Shown here piece after piece: positions 39,326-50,800 of a DNA stretch of 64,000 bases. The number at the start of each line of letters is the position of its first letter. Position 1 is the first letter of the stretch. The notes under the pieces were generated by a model, which ran no database searches, had not been told where the DNA came from, and was given only the letters and a program-made list of their open reading frames with translations. Source of the stretch: Isoperla grammatica (Eukaryota > Arthropoda > Insecta > Plecoptera > Perlodidae); assembly GCA_945910005.1 (NCBI GenBank), contig OX246745.1, forward strand, positions 40,293,419 to 40,357,418, read 5' to 3'. A program made the position numbers and the translations under genes.

Positions 39326-41767
39326 GAAAAAGAATTCTATCAGCAAATTAACAATAAAGAAGAAATAGTAGGCAATGGTATACCATCGAAGACAGAGATT
39401 GAGCAGTTTTGGGGTGGGATATGGAGTAACCCATTAATGCACAATCACAATGCAACATGGATTCAAGATGAAATTGAGGCAATGAGTGATATCGAAGAAA
39501 TGACATTTGATGGCATCAGTGTAAATGATATAAAATCAACGATACGAAATACTCATAATTGGAAAGCACCCGGTAACGATAACATTCAAAATTTTTGGTA
39601 CAAGAAGTTTTCAAACATGCACACCCAGATTGCTAAATGTCTTAATGAATTTATATTAGGAGACAAGGATTTACCAGATTTCTTTACTGAAGGAATAACA
39701 TTTCTTAAACCAAAAGATAATGACACCAAAAATCCAAGTAAATATAGACCAATTACATGCTTACCTACTATTTACAAAATCTTGACATCGTGCATAACAA
39801 ATAAAATATATAGTCACTGCGAAGAACACAATATATTAGCTGAAGAACAAAAGGGATGTCGTAAATTGTCGCAAGGGTGTAAGGAACAATTAATTATCGA
39901 TTCTGTTGTAATGAACCAAGCTTTCAACAAGAAGAGAAACATTCACGTTAGCTATATTGATTACAAGAAAGCGTATGATTCGTCACCACATTCGTGGCTA
40001 ATACAGATACTGGAAATTTATAAAGTAAACCCATTGATAGTAAACTTTTTGCGGACAGCGATGACGAGTTGGAAAACAACATTAAAGTTAAACGTAGGCA
40101 AAGAGCAGATATGTACTGACCCAGTTAACATCCGACGAGGTATTTTTCAAGGTGACTCGTTTAGTGCGTTATGGTTTTGTCTTTCATTAAATCCATTATC
40201 TCATATACTAAACAAATCTACACATGGTTTCAAGATAAAGGACGGTAATACGGTTTGCCACACACTTTCACATCTATTCTACATGGACGATCTCAAGCTA
40301 TATGCTTTAAATGCGACACACATGACGAATCTTCTCAACTCAACGTTAGAATTCAGTAGAGATATATGTATGGATTTTGGAATTGATAAATGTAAGTCAC
40401 TTCATGTCATCAAAGGAAAGATTACGAAATTAGAAGAGTTTGAAATTGACGAAGACAACCGGATTGGAGTAATGGACGAAGAAGATATATACAAATATCT
40501 AGGATTTGCGCAGGCTAAACGAATTGATCATAAACTGATGAAAAGTAAACTAATTTCTGCATACAAGAAACGAATAGGATCCATTTTAAAAACACAATTG
40601 AATGGTAAAAACAAGATCAAAGCAATTAACACTTATGCTATACCGGTACTAACATATTCATTTGGAATTATTAACTGGACACAGACAGAACTTCATGCCC
40701 TAGAAATTCTCACCCGCACAACATTCACCAAATACAGAAGTCATCACCCTAAGTCAGCAATAGAACGAGTGACTCTACCTAGAGAAAAAGGGGGAAGAGG
40801 CTTGATTGATTTAAACAATTTATATTATAAACAAATTGAAATTCTTAGAAAGTACTTTTATACAAAATGCCCACATTCACAACTTCATAGAGCTATAGTA
40901 TCGGCAGACAAGTCGCTTTCTCCCCTCAATTTAAATGACGGAAATTTAAACTTGCTTCAAAAACTAAATTCTGACACAGCAAAAGAGATCAGAATATCAG
41001 AAAAGACGTTACATAGCAGACATTATAAAGAACTTCTTAAGGATAGCGTCGATAGGGTAGCATCGAACAAATGGTTAACGTCCGGGGACATTTTCAGCGA
41101 AACAGAGGGATTTATGATCGCTATTCAAGATAAAGTAATCAAGACTAACAATTACAAAAAATACATACTGAAAGACGTCACAGTGGAAGATAAATGTAGA
41201 AAATGTAATTTGAACGGCGAAACAATTGAACATATCGTATCTGGGTGCAAAATGCTTTGTCAAACAGATTATCTTCATAGGCATAACCAAGTTGCAAACA
41301 TTGTACATCAAAAATTAGCCATGAAGTATAAACTTATAAACACAACCACTGCGTATTACAAATACAAGCCTGAAAAGGTATTAGATAGTAAAGACTACAA
41401 ATTATATTACGACCGGGCAGTTATTACAGACCAAACCATACATCACAATAGACCGGATATTATATTTATTGACAAGAAGAAACAAGAAACGATTTTAATT
41501 GATGTTGCCGTCCCTTTATGCCACAATGTAGAGACAACTTGGCGGGAAAAGATAAACAGATATAAGGAATTATCAATTGAAATAAAAAGGTTGTGGAAGC
41601 AAAATAATGTAACTGTTATACCGTTAATTATATCAGCAAATGGCATTGTTCCACGTAAACTCCATGACAGTATTAAACTAATTGGTCTCCAACCGAACAT
41701 ATACATCGAGATGCAAAAAGCAATTATTTTGAACACGTGTAGGATAGTGCGAAAATTTTTGAACTAA
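39311..41767 (+). CDS. LINE RT-endonuclease, copy 2: 5'-truncated, frame intact
   Basis: An open frame of 818 codons, with LINE-derived sequence from about 39326. It encodes a reverse transcriptase with KYRPITCLPTIYK, a catalytic YIDYKKAYDS (about residues 215-224) and YMDD (about 324-327). A C-x2-C-x8-H-x4-C zinc knuckle follows (about 629-646), then a restriction-like endonuclease with RPD (about 714-716), an Asp in LIDVAVP (about 731) and a following Glu/Lys-containing helix. This order is typical of R2/R4/NeSL/Hero-type elements. Compared with copy 1 about 340 N-terminal residues are missing. The first codon of the open frame is TTG inside flanking DNA, so there is no genuine start and it is unlikely to be expressed as a full protein. 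Confidence 0.9.
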   Translation: MKNEKEKEFYQQINNKEEIVGNGIPSKTEIEQFWGGIWSNPLMHNHNATWIQDEIEAMSDIEEMTFDGISVNDIKSTIRNTHNWKAPGNDNIQNFWYKKFSNMHTQIAKCLNEFILGDKDLPDFFTEGITFLKPKDNDTKNPSKYRPITCLPTIYKILTSCITNKIYSHCEEHNILAEEQKGCRKLSQGCKEQLIIDSVVMNQAFNKKRNIHVSYIDYKKAYDSSPHSWLIQILEIYKVNPLIVNFLRTAMTSWKTTLKLNVGKEQICTDPVNIRRGIFQGDSFSALWFCLSLNPLSHILNKSTHGFKIKDGNTVCHTLSHLFYMDDLKLYALNATHMTNLLNSTLEFSRDICMDFGIDKCKSLHVIKGKITKLEEFEIDEDNRIGVMDEEDIYKYLGFAQAKRIDHKLMKSKLISAYKKRIGSILKTQLNGKNKIKAINTYAIPVLTYSFGIINWTQTELHALEILTRTTFTKYRSHHPKSAIERVTLPREKGGRGLIDLNNLYYKQIEILRKYFYTKCPHSQLHRAIVSADKSLSPLNLNDGNLNLLQKLNSDTAKEIRISEKTLHSRHYKELLKDSVDRVASNKWLTSGDIFSETEGFMIAIQDKVIKTNNYKKYILKDVTVEDKCRKCNLNGETIEHIVSGCKMLCQTDYLHRHNQVANIVHQKLAMKYKLINTTTAYYKYKPEKVLDSKDYKLYYDRAVITDQTIHHNRPDIIFIDKKKQETILIDVAVPLCHNVETTWREKINRYKELSIEIKRLWKQNNVTVIPLIISANGIVPRKLHDSIKLIGLQPNIYIEMQKAIILNTCRIVRKFLN

Positions 41768-41929
41768 GAAGAATGAAGACTTCAAGAAGTTCTCCATCCC
41801 GATGGTGGTTTTCGTGGTTTCCACCGTACAAAGAGCGAATGCTGGGATGAGTACAAATCGGCCACGACCGTACATAGCATCCACAGTTCGGTTTGAAAAA
41901 ATAATGTGGACAATGATATATTAAGTAGT

Positions 41930-41984
41930 ATAGCCAAATGTGGGCATTTTAGAAGCAGAAGAAGAAGAAGAAGAAGAAGAAGAA
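41930..41984 (+). mobile_element. 55-bp (GAA)-tailed insertion in the LINE 3' UTR
   Basis: Within copy 2's 3' UTR, 55 bp ending in about nine GAA triplets is bordered by a 15-bp direct repeat gatatattaagtagt (41915-41929 and 41985-41999). Copy 1 lacks the insert at the same place, although the nearby AT-rich text differs slightly. It resembles a very short 5'-truncated retro-insertion of another element with a GAA tail. Confidence 0.75.
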
Positions 41985-42103
41985 GATATATTAAGTAGTT
42001 CTTAGTAGATTTTAATAAGGTAAACGCATGGAAATACTTGACATCTGTGTCCGTACAACATGTTTATGCCGGTTTTGGCCGAGTTTGTATGTATTGCAAC
42101 AAT

Positions 42104-42105
42104 AA

Positions 42106-42157
<52 letters not shown>

Positions 42158-42177
42158 ATAATAATAATAATAATAAT

Positions 42178-42262
<85 letters not shown>

Positions 42263-42271
42263 TAAATAATA

Positions 42272-42334
<63 letters not shown>

Positions 42335-42380
42335 GTAATAATAAAAATAACAATAATAATAATGATAATAATTATAAATA
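42104..42380. repeat. (AAT)n tail of LINE copy 2
   Basis: About 90 triplets, mostly AAT with AAA, ATG, AGT and AAC variants. It starts directly at the LINE 3' end. Confidence 0.93.
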
Positions 42381-42385
42381 ACATT

Positions 42386-42783
42386 TCTCCACCATTCCTT
42401 TTATATACTTTGGTCCTATTAATACTGCACCACCGAAACCAGGCATCGGTAGACGGCGAATAAAATCATGAAGACATATTTTAGTGCCAAATATTACACA
42501 TTTTGGAGTATTTTATAATTTGTATACTCAACAACAGTTGTTTGTAAGGACCAAAGAAGTTAGACAACTATGCTTTGAAAATGAAAAGGATTAAGGACGA
42601 AGGACTAATGACCCTTACCCTACACGGTCGACACATAATCACTGATACTTCAACATAATTAAAATATTGAAGTGTAAATAAAACTACATTTCTTGGAAAC
42701 AAGCTTTTAAGATATTTTTTATTTGAAATTGTGGTAATAATTATGTTGTAGTTATATAACTAAAGTAATATAAGATATTTATG
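42386..42783. other. Unique 400-bp segment between LINE tail and right 155-bp repeat
   Basis: Not part of the LINE, and no counterpart is seen near copy 1. It contains an AATAAA at 42677-42682. If the 155-bp repeats are a target-site duplication, this segment arrived with the LINE, perhaps as a 3' transduction. Confidence 0.6.
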
Positions 42784-42938
42784 AAGAAAGTCTCATCCAA
42801 TTTGTGTTCTATGTGTTCTTATCTCAATCTAAAAAAAAAAAAAAAAAAAAATTAAATGAAAAATGAAAAAAAGTATCAATTTCCCTAGCTGTCAACAATT
42901 TTGACGAATTTGTTTGCACAATTTTGAAAAATGAAAAA
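42784..42938. repeat. 155-bp direct repeat, right copy
   Basis: Base-for-base the same as 39171-39325 as far as I can compare. Beyond its right end the sequence continues aaaaaattctctccaaaac, probably the original flank. Confidence 0.95.
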
Positions 42939-43659
42939 AAAAAATTCTCTCCAAAACTAATTTTTTGTGAAAATATATAATGTATCAAAATTTTAATACA
43001 ATTGCTTATAATCTGTAGAAGATAAGATTTTCAGTGTACCTTCCCAATTTCAGGAAATCTATTAAAAAAAGTTTTTGATGTGTCAACACAACTATTATAT
43101 ATGGGTTATAACCCCATGGGGTTATATAATGCGTGAACTCACGCAGTTCAAGCGTGCAGAAACACAACATAATAATTTATTTGGCATATAGTAATAGTGC
43201 AAACTTAAAATTAAATTGCTATAAGAGATAACTGATAAAATATAGTATTTAATTAAAAAAAAAATCGACTATCGACAAAATGTTGTGATTTTTCAGTGTA
43301 CCTTCCCCTTGTTCATAACCTAAATTTATTCTGAACATTAAAAATATAGTGACACCATTTTTATCCAATGGCCAATTAGTTGATTTCATTTTGCGGTCGC
43401 AGCTCACAACTAAAAACAAATGTACAGTAGAAAAAATAAGATCGATTGTCTAGTTGTAAAGCCTAAAGGAATAGATGGTTGGTATCGTTACGACACCATG
43501 ATGATCAGATCATAAGTCAGGTGAGGTAGAAAGTGTGTCAAGGTCCGGTTCTAGGCCCGCTATTGTTGCAGCAGGCATGTGGGCTAATTAACATGCATGC
43601 GAGAGGCCCGCGATGAAAAGTGAATGGGAGCTTCCTCTACCGCTCGTGACGTAACGTGC
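42939..43659. other. No gene seen
   Basis: AT-rich. A small palindromic spot tataaccccatggggttata lies near 43110. No coding signal. Confidence 0.55.
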
Positions 43660-43790
43660 TATGCAATGAGGGTATCGAAACGTGGACGCGAGACTGGTGC
43701 GGGAGAAGGACGGTTCGATACCGGCCACCGGTAATCCTCACAATATCTTTCTTATAGTTTTCCTCAGTCGCAAGGAGAATGTTGGGATTT
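43660..43790 (+). mobile_element. tRNA-derived SINE head (same family as 45165)
   Basis: It has a B-box segment acggttcgataccggccacc (43710-43729), then ggtaatcctcac, ttttcctcagtcgcaaggag and atgttgggatt. The same order occurs at 45165-45310. Confidence 0.6.
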
Positions 43791-43962
43791 AAGTCATAAA
43801 CAGCCTTCAGATATTTCTTCTGAATCATGCAGACACCTCACGCTAGGTAAATAAAACAGGTGTGAAGCCACTGCAGGAATTCACAACAAACATTATTATT
43901 ATTATTATTATTTTTATCACTATCAATATTATTATCATTATCGTTATCATTACAACTATCAT

Positions 43963-44206
<244 letters not shown>

Positions 44207-44303
44207 ATCATGATGATAATTCCTATTATTGTTATTGAGGTTTCACAAAGACCAAAAACTAGAAAAACTACCAATATTTTAATCATTACGGTTGTTACTA
44301 ACC

Positions 44304-45030
44304 AAGCGAAGCGAGCGTCTCCATTAGACCTTTATGGCACTTCGTTCTGTTTTTTTTTATGTCTGTCGATAGCGGTCGAACGGAAAGTCCGATCAACTTG
44401 AAATTTGGACCATCCACAAGCCTCGATGTGGATTCAAGGTGTATAGTTTTGTGGCAAAATCGTTCGAAAAGCTACAAAGTTACACAATAGTTACTAGAAA
44501 ATATTTACTTTTCTGAACCAAAATGGTGGCAAAATGTGAGGTAGCTAGATTTTTTATAAAGATTTTCCGGCCACGAATACGTTAATTTTATGGCAATCTG
44601 ATAATTACACATAAATCTAAAGTTACACAAATGTTACTCGAAAATATTTTTCTGAAACACAGTAATGGCAAAATGAGAGGTCGCTATATTATATTAAATT
44701 TTCGTCCGGTCATGAATATACTAATTTAAATGCGATCTGATACGTATTAGAGGCAGAAATTACGTTTCTATTGCTGGCAATAAGTGTGAGTAACGGTGGC
44801 GGACCGTGTTGAAAACATGACAAAGAAAATTCTTAGCAACGCACATTGCACTGCATTCAACAATGTCGGAAAGTATAATAGCTATGCAAATTAGAACAAT
44901 TTTTGCAATGCGCATTCTTGAATTGAGTTGTAATTGTTGTTTTTATTATAGCTTTGAAAACTTTTCGCCAGAAAGTTCGTAGATATGGACGCGCTTGCTT
45001 ATCAACGCGTCAAACAGAGCGTTTTCATAG
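44304..45030 (+). repeat. Dispersed repeat FR1, copy D
   Basis: Starts aagcgaagcgagcgtctcc and ends cagagcgttttcatag. It holds all blocks of copies A and C in order and has no MITE at the position where copy C is interrupted (about 44775-44795), so it provides the empty site. Confidence 0.8.
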
Positions 45031-45164
45031 TGTAAAATAAATTACAATAAATTACTAATGAGCTGGTACGGGAAAAATACTTTTTGAATCCAGTTTTTCA
45101 AATTCTCACGAAACCACAAATCGGGCATCTGTCACCTTTATTGTGTAGAGTTGTGTAGAGTTCG

Positions 45165-45310
45165 CCCTAACGAACTACTAGCCGGTAGCACGCCAGACTA
45201 CTCGGGAGGTCGCCGGTTCGACACCGGTCACCGGCAATCCGACTCAGGGGTTTTACATTTCCCAAAGTTTTTCTCAGTCGAAAGTCGGATGCTGCGATTC
45301 TTAAAAATTG
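45165..45310 (+). mobile_element. tRNA-derived SINE
   Basis: A-box-like region ctactagccggtagcacgcc, B-box gccggttcgacaccggtcac (45210-45229), then cggcaatcc, tttttctcagtcgaaagtcg and atgctgcgattctt. It is related to the element at 43660. No clear tail or target duplication. Confidence 0.6.
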
Positions 45311-46009
45311 TAATAAAACTTTACACTACACAAGTCATACGTTATATAATTAATAAATTAAAAACAATTTACTGCAAAGCTGATTTTGGATTATTTTTTA
45401 ATAATATGCAAAATTACAATTCGTTCATTTCATATCGTCATAGCGTCATCTCATCGCCTGTTCTTGTAACTGAGTGAGCGGGTAGACTATTTGGTTATTT
45501 ATTTATTTAACACATCGTATTTCTCCAGTGCTGAAATTAAAACGATGGGCGAATAGACAAAAATACTGCTTTTGAATTATTTTCCAAATTCTACTGTCTG
45601 AATTGAAACACTGAATGATGTTTCTAGCGATGAAACACTACATATTGTAACGAGTAACGACCTCACCTAGAGTACAATTATATCATGGCTTGTATGAGAG
45701 TGTCATCATGCAGGCATCTACAGCGACCTTACTCCACTTAGCATCACGTCTGATACCCATTGTAGTTATAGTTAATATAAATAATAGTAATAACAAGAAC
45801 CAGAACACTTCTCGTTGTACTGAACGTCCGTATGAAACGAGTATGGACGTGACCTGGCCAAGGCCTCACAGCTGCCTGGTCGCAAGGCTGTGCCACGTCA
45901 GAGCGTCCCACTCAGACCATGACCTAATATCAACAGTGAGAAACTTGTCTTAAGCGTTTGTTACTTGTTGTACGACAATGGTGTTCCGCGCTTGCGCACT
46001 GACAATGGT
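45311..46009. other. No gene seen
   Basis: Open frames up to 87 codons without domain or splice support. The sequence becomes GC-richer toward the next repeat. Confidence 0.5.
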
Positions 46010-46283
46010 GTGACGCAACTGTGTGTAGCCCACGTCATTGGACGTGAGGAAGCCGCTGCTTCTTGTAAACATGTTGTGTGACGCAACTGTGTGTAGTCCA
46101 CGTCATTCAACGTGAGGAAGCCGGTGCTTCTTGTAAACATGTTGTGTGACGCAACTGTGTGTGTAGCCCACGTCATTGGACGTGAGGAAGCCGCTGCTTC
46201 TTGTAAACATGTTGTGTGACGCAACTGTGTGTAGTCCACGTCATTCAACGTGAGGAAGCCGGTGCGTCTTGTAAACATGTTGT
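46010..46283. repeat. 68-bp tandem repeat, four units alternating A-B-A-B
   Basis: The unit runs gtgacgcaactgtgtgtagc, ccacgtcattggacgtgagg, aagccgctgcttcttgtaaa, catgttgt. Units 1 and 3 read agcccacgtcattgg and gccgctg; units 2 and 4 read agtccacgtcattca and gccggtg. The third unit has an extra gt. The pattern shows that a two-unit block was duplicated. Confidence 0.92.
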
Positions 46284-46298
46284 AACACGTGTGCTCGT

Positions 46299-47095
46299 GT
46301 CCCGTCTGTTGGAGGCAATAACCAAGTTGTTCCGTCTGTTGCAGGCAATAACCAAGTTGTCCCGTCTGTTGCAGGCAATAACCAAGTTGTCCCGTCTGTT
46401 GCAGGCAATAACCAAGTTGTCCCGTCTGTTGCAGGCAATAACCAAGTTGTCCCGTCTGTTGTAGGCAATAACTAAGTTGTCCCGTCTGTTGCAGGCAATA
46501 ACTAAGTTGTTCCGTCTGTTGCAGGCAATAACTAAGTTGTCCCGTCTGTTGTAGGCAATAACTAAGTTGTCCCGTCTGTTGCAGGCCAATAACTAAGTTG
46601 TTCCGTCTGTTGCAGGCAATAACTAAGTTGTCCCGTCTGTTGCAGGCAATAACTAAATTGTCCCGTCTGTTGCAGGCAATAACTAAGTTGTTCCGTCTGT
46701 TGCAGGCAATAACTAAGTTGTCCCGTCTGTTGTAGGCAATAACTAAGTTGTCCCGTCTGTTGCAGGCAATAACTAAGTTGTTCCGTCTGTTGCAGGCAAT
46801 AACTAAGTTGTCCCGTCTGTTGTAGGCAATAACTAAGTTGTCCCGTCTGTTGCAGGCAATAACTAAGTTGTTCCGTCTATTGCAGGCAATAACCAAGTTG
46901 TCCCGTCTGTTGTAGGCAATAACTAAGTTGTCCCGTCTGTTGCAGGCAATAACCAAGTTGTCCCGTCTGTTGTAGGCAATAACTAAGTTGTCCCGTCTGT
47001 TGCAGGCAATAACCAAGTTGTCCCGTCTGTTGTAGGCAATAACTAAGTTGTCCCGTCTGTTGCAGGCAATAACTAAGTTGTCCCGTCTGTTGCAG
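46299..47095 (+). repeat. 30-bp array of splice-acceptor-like units next to exon 1
   Basis: About 26.6 copies of gtcccgtctgttgcaggcaa taactaagtt. The final copy supplies the tcccgtctgttgcag acceptor used by the first tetraspanin coding exon at 47096. Almost every unit keeps cag or tag at the acceptor position (the first has gag). Each also keeps a CTAAG or CCAAG that could act as a weak branch site. No unit contains ATG on the + strand. Neighbouring variants (gttgcag/gttgtag, actaag/accaag, tccc/ttcc) recur in blocks, showing duplications of several units at once. Confidence 0.93.
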
Positions 47096-47109
47096 GCAAG
47101 CTCCAGCAA

Positions 47110-47187
47110 ATGGGGTTCGGCAGAGAGATGGATGGCTGCGGAGCGTTCATGAAGTACAGCATGTTCGTCGCTAATTTCATCATATTT
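47110..47187 (+). CDS. Tetraspanin, first coding exon
   Basis: The exon opens at 47096 after tctgttgcag and has 14 bases of 5' UTR, then ATG at 47110. It codes 26 residues, MGFGREMDGCGAFMKYSMFV then ANFIIF, and ends at donor gtaagt (47188), phase 0. The MG-x-G-x-EMDGCG-x(2)-MKY start and the following hydrophobic stretch are typical of the cytoplasmic N-terminus and first half of TM1 in CD151/CD9-like tetraspanins. These four-pass membrane proteins organise membrane microdomains with integrins and other partners. The N-terminal cysteine is a candidate palmitoylation site. A leader exon must lie upstream. Confidence 0.9.
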
Positions 47188-47803
47188 GTAAGTACTGTAC
47201 TGGTACGTAAGGCCTACGTCTCGCGAGATACGCTTTATTCATGCATTAGTTAGTTACCTGAACAGCTGTCAATAACCAGCCGTGAGTGTTTTAACTAGAT
47301 GTGTGTTGTGAACATTTTTTGTTATTCACCCAAGGACGTGGGTTCGAATCCCGCATAAGACTTTTTTTGTAATTGTATTTCATTTATCAGTCCGCATCAT
47401 ACGAGGGTAATTCCAATCACTATTTCTGCCCATTCCGATATTCAGTGGGAGACATTAATTTTATACAATTTATTATTTTGCTTCGTTGCTTTGACTGCTC
47501 TAAAGTCACCGTTTACGTGTACACCAGTTCCATGTCCATATTATAGATTAAAGTCAGGTTCTAAAGCTAAAAAACAAACAAAACAAAAACAAAACAGACC
47601 GAACCGGGAGTCAAACCCCGGACCTTATGCACTGGAAACATGAATAAACCCACTAGAATTGGCAACAAAAGATCATTTTAGATCGGCATTAAATTTTGTA
47701 GTGCCAATGCCATTATAATTCATGGAACAGTTACATTTCTTAAATATCGACTTTGGGAATAATCCTGTTTCAACTCATAAGTTGTATTCTCGATCATGAA
47801 CGG
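47188..47803 (+). other. Tetraspanin intron 1, first part
   Basis: Intron sequence with a B-box-like gggttcgaatcccgc (near 47340) and a further tRNA-like segment on the other strand near 47600 (gaaccgggagtcaaaccccg). Both may be SINE remnants. Confidence 0.6.
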
Positions 47804-50800
47804 GAGATAGCAGTGGCCTATCCGAAGGGGCTCCGCGTTGACCTGTATGGACCTGTCTTATTGCACGCTATTGTCCCCATGCCGACATGAGATAGCAGTG
47901 GCCTATCCGGGGGGGGGGGGGCTCCGCGTTGACCTGTATGGACCTGTCTTATTGCACGCTATTGTCCCCATGCCGACATGAGATAGCAGTGGCCTATCCG
48001 GGGGGGGGGGGCTCCGCGTTGACCTGTATGGACCTGTCTTATTGCACGCTATTGTCCCCATGCCGACATGAGATAGCAGTGGCCTATCCGGGGGGGGGGG
48101 GCTCCGCGTTGACCTGTATGGACCTGTCTTATTGCACGCTATTGTCCCCATGCCGACATGAGATAGCAGTGGCCTATCCGGGGGGGGGGGGGCTCCGCGT
48201 TGACCTGTATGGACCTGTCTTATTGCACGCTATTGTCCCCATGCCGACATGAGATAGCAGTGGCCTATCCGGGGGGGGGGGGGCTCCGCGTTGACCTGTA
48301 TGGACCTGTCTTATTGCACGCTATTGTCCCCATGCCGACATGAGATAGCAGTGGCCTATCCGGGGGGGGGGGGGGCTCCGCGTTGACCTGTATGGACCTG
48401 TCTTATTGCACGCTATTGTCCCCATGCCGACATGAGATAGCAGTGGCCTATCCGGGGGGGGGGGGGGGGGCTCCGCGTTGACCTGTATGGACCTGTCTTA
48501 TTGCACGCTATTGTCCCCATGCCGACATGAGATAGCAGTGGCCTATCCGGGGGGGGGGGGGGCTCCGCGTTGACCTGTATGGACCTGTCTTATTGCACGC
48601 TATTGTCCCCATGCCGACATGAGATAGCAGTGGCCTATCCGGGGGGGGGGGGGGGGGGCTCCGCGTTGACCTGTATGGACCTGTCTTATTGCACGCTATT
48701 GTCCCCATGCCGACATGAGATAGCAGTGGCCTATCCGGGGGGGGGGGGGGGGCTCCGCGTTGACCTGTATGGACCTGTCTTATTGCACGCTATTGTCCCC
48801 ATGCCGACATGAGATAGCAGTGGCCTATCCGGGGGGGGGGGGGGCTCCGCGTTGACCTGTATGGACCTGTCTTATTGCACGCTATTGTCCCCATGCCGAC
48901 ATGAGATAGCAGTGGCCTATCCGGGGGGGGGGGGGGGGGGCTCCGCGTTGACCTGTATGGACCTGTCTTATTGCACGCTATTGTCCCCATGCCGACATGA
49001 GATAGCAGTGGCCTATCCGGGGGGGGGGGGGGGGCTCCGCGTTGACCTGTATGGACCTGTCTTATTGCACGCTATTGTCCCCATGCCGACATGAGATAGC
49101 AGTGGCCTATCCGGGGGGGGGGGGGCTCCGCGTTGACCTGTATGGACCTGTCTTATTGCACGCTATTGTCCCCATGCCGACATGAGATAGCAGTGGCCTA
49201 TCCGGGGGGGGGGGGGCTCCGCGTTGACCTGTATGGACCTGTCTTATTGCACGCTATTGTCCCCATGCCGACATGAGATAGCAGTGGCCTATCCGGGGGG
49301 GGGGGGGGGCTCCGCGTTGACCTGTATGGACCTGTCTTATTGCACGCTATTGTCCCCATGCCGACATGAGATAGCAGTGGCCTATCCGGGGGGGGGGGGG
49401 GGCTCCGCGTTGACCTGTATGGACCTGTCTTATTGCACGCTATTGTCCCCATGCCGACATGAGATAGCAGTGGCCTATCCGGGGGGGGGGGGGCTCCGCG
49501 TTGACCTGTATGGACCTGTCTTATTGCACGCTATTGTCCCCATGCCGACATGAGATAGCAGTGGCCTATCCGGGGGGGGGGGGGGGGCTCCGCGTTGACC
49601 TGTATGGACCTGTCTTATTGCACGCTATTGTCCCCATGCCGACATGAGATAGCAGTGGCCTATCCGAAGGGGGCTCCGCGTTGACCTGTATGGACCTGTC
49701 TTATTGCACGCTATTGTCCCCATGCCGACATGAGATAGCAGTGGCCTATCCGGGGGGGGGGGGGGGCTCCGCGTTGACCTGTATGGACCTGTCTTATTGC
49801 ACGCTATTGTCCCCATGCCGACATGAGATAGCAGTGGCCTATCCGGGGGGGGGGGGGGGCTCCGCGTTGACCTGTATGGACCTGTCTTATTGCACGCTAT
49901 TGTCCCCATGCCGACATGAGATAGCAGTGGCCTATCCGGGGGGGGGGGGGGGGCTCCGCGTTGACCTGTATGGACCTGTCTTATTGCACGCTATTGTCCC
50001 CATGCCGACATGAGATAGCAGTGGCCTATCCGGGGGGGGGGGGGGCTCCGCGTTGACCTGTATGGACCTGTCTTATTGCACGCTATTGTCCCCATGCCGA
50101 CATGAGATAGCAGTGGCCTATCCGGGGGGGGGGGGGGGGCTCCGCGTTGACCTGTATGGACCTGTCTTATTGCACGCTATTGTCCCCATGCCGACATGAG
50201 ATAGCAGTGGCCTATCCGGGGGGGGGGGGGGGCTCCGCGTTGACCTGTATGGACCTGTCTTATTGCACGCTATTGTCCCCATGCCGACATGAGATAGCAG
50301 TGGCCTATCCGGGGGGGGGGGGGGGGGGCTCCGCGTTGACCTGTATGGACCTGTCTTATTGCACGCTATTGTCCCCATGCCGACATGAGATAGCAGTGGC
50401 CTATCCGGGGGGGGGGGGGGGGGCTCCGCGTTGACCTGTATGGACCTGTCTTATTGCACGCTATTGTCCCCATGCCGACATGAGATAGCAGTGGCCTATC
50501 CGGGGGGGGGGGGGGGGCTCCGCGTTGACCTGTATGGACCTGTCTTATTGCACGCTATTGTCCCCATGCCGACATGAGATAGCAGTGGCCTATCCGGGGG
50601 GGGGGGGGGGGGGGGCTCCGCGTTGACCTGTATGGACCTGTCTTATTGCACGCTATTGTCCCCATGCCGACATGAGATAGCAGTGGCCTATCCGGGGGGG
50701 GGGGGGGGGGCTCCGCGTTGACCTGTATGGACCTGTCTTATTGCACGCTATTGTCCCCATGCCGACATGAGATAGCAGTGGCCTATCCGGGGGGGGGGGG

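Larger units (their letters stand above)
39326..42380 (+). mobile_element. RLE-type non-LTR retrotransposon, copy 2, 5'-truncated
   Basis: Begins with gaaaaagaattct at the right edge of the left 155-bp repeat. The 3' UTR (41768-42103) closely follows copy 1 except for a 55-bp insertion. It ends ttgcaacaataaaa and runs into about 275 bp of AAT-rich repeats. The 5' truncation is at an A-rich stretch where LINE and flank share gaaaaa, consistent with microhomology-mediated joining. Confidence 0.88.

Noticed and set aside
39171..42938. The 155-bp repeats as LTRs of a retrovirus-like element
   Set aside because: The enclosed coding region is a non-LTR reverse transcriptase with a restriction-like endonuclease. 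There is no gag, protease, integrase, primer binding site or TG...CA ends.
47335..47365. A tRNA gene in tetraspanin intron 1
   Set aside because: Only a T-arm-like gggttcgaatcccgc is present, with no matching 5' half.
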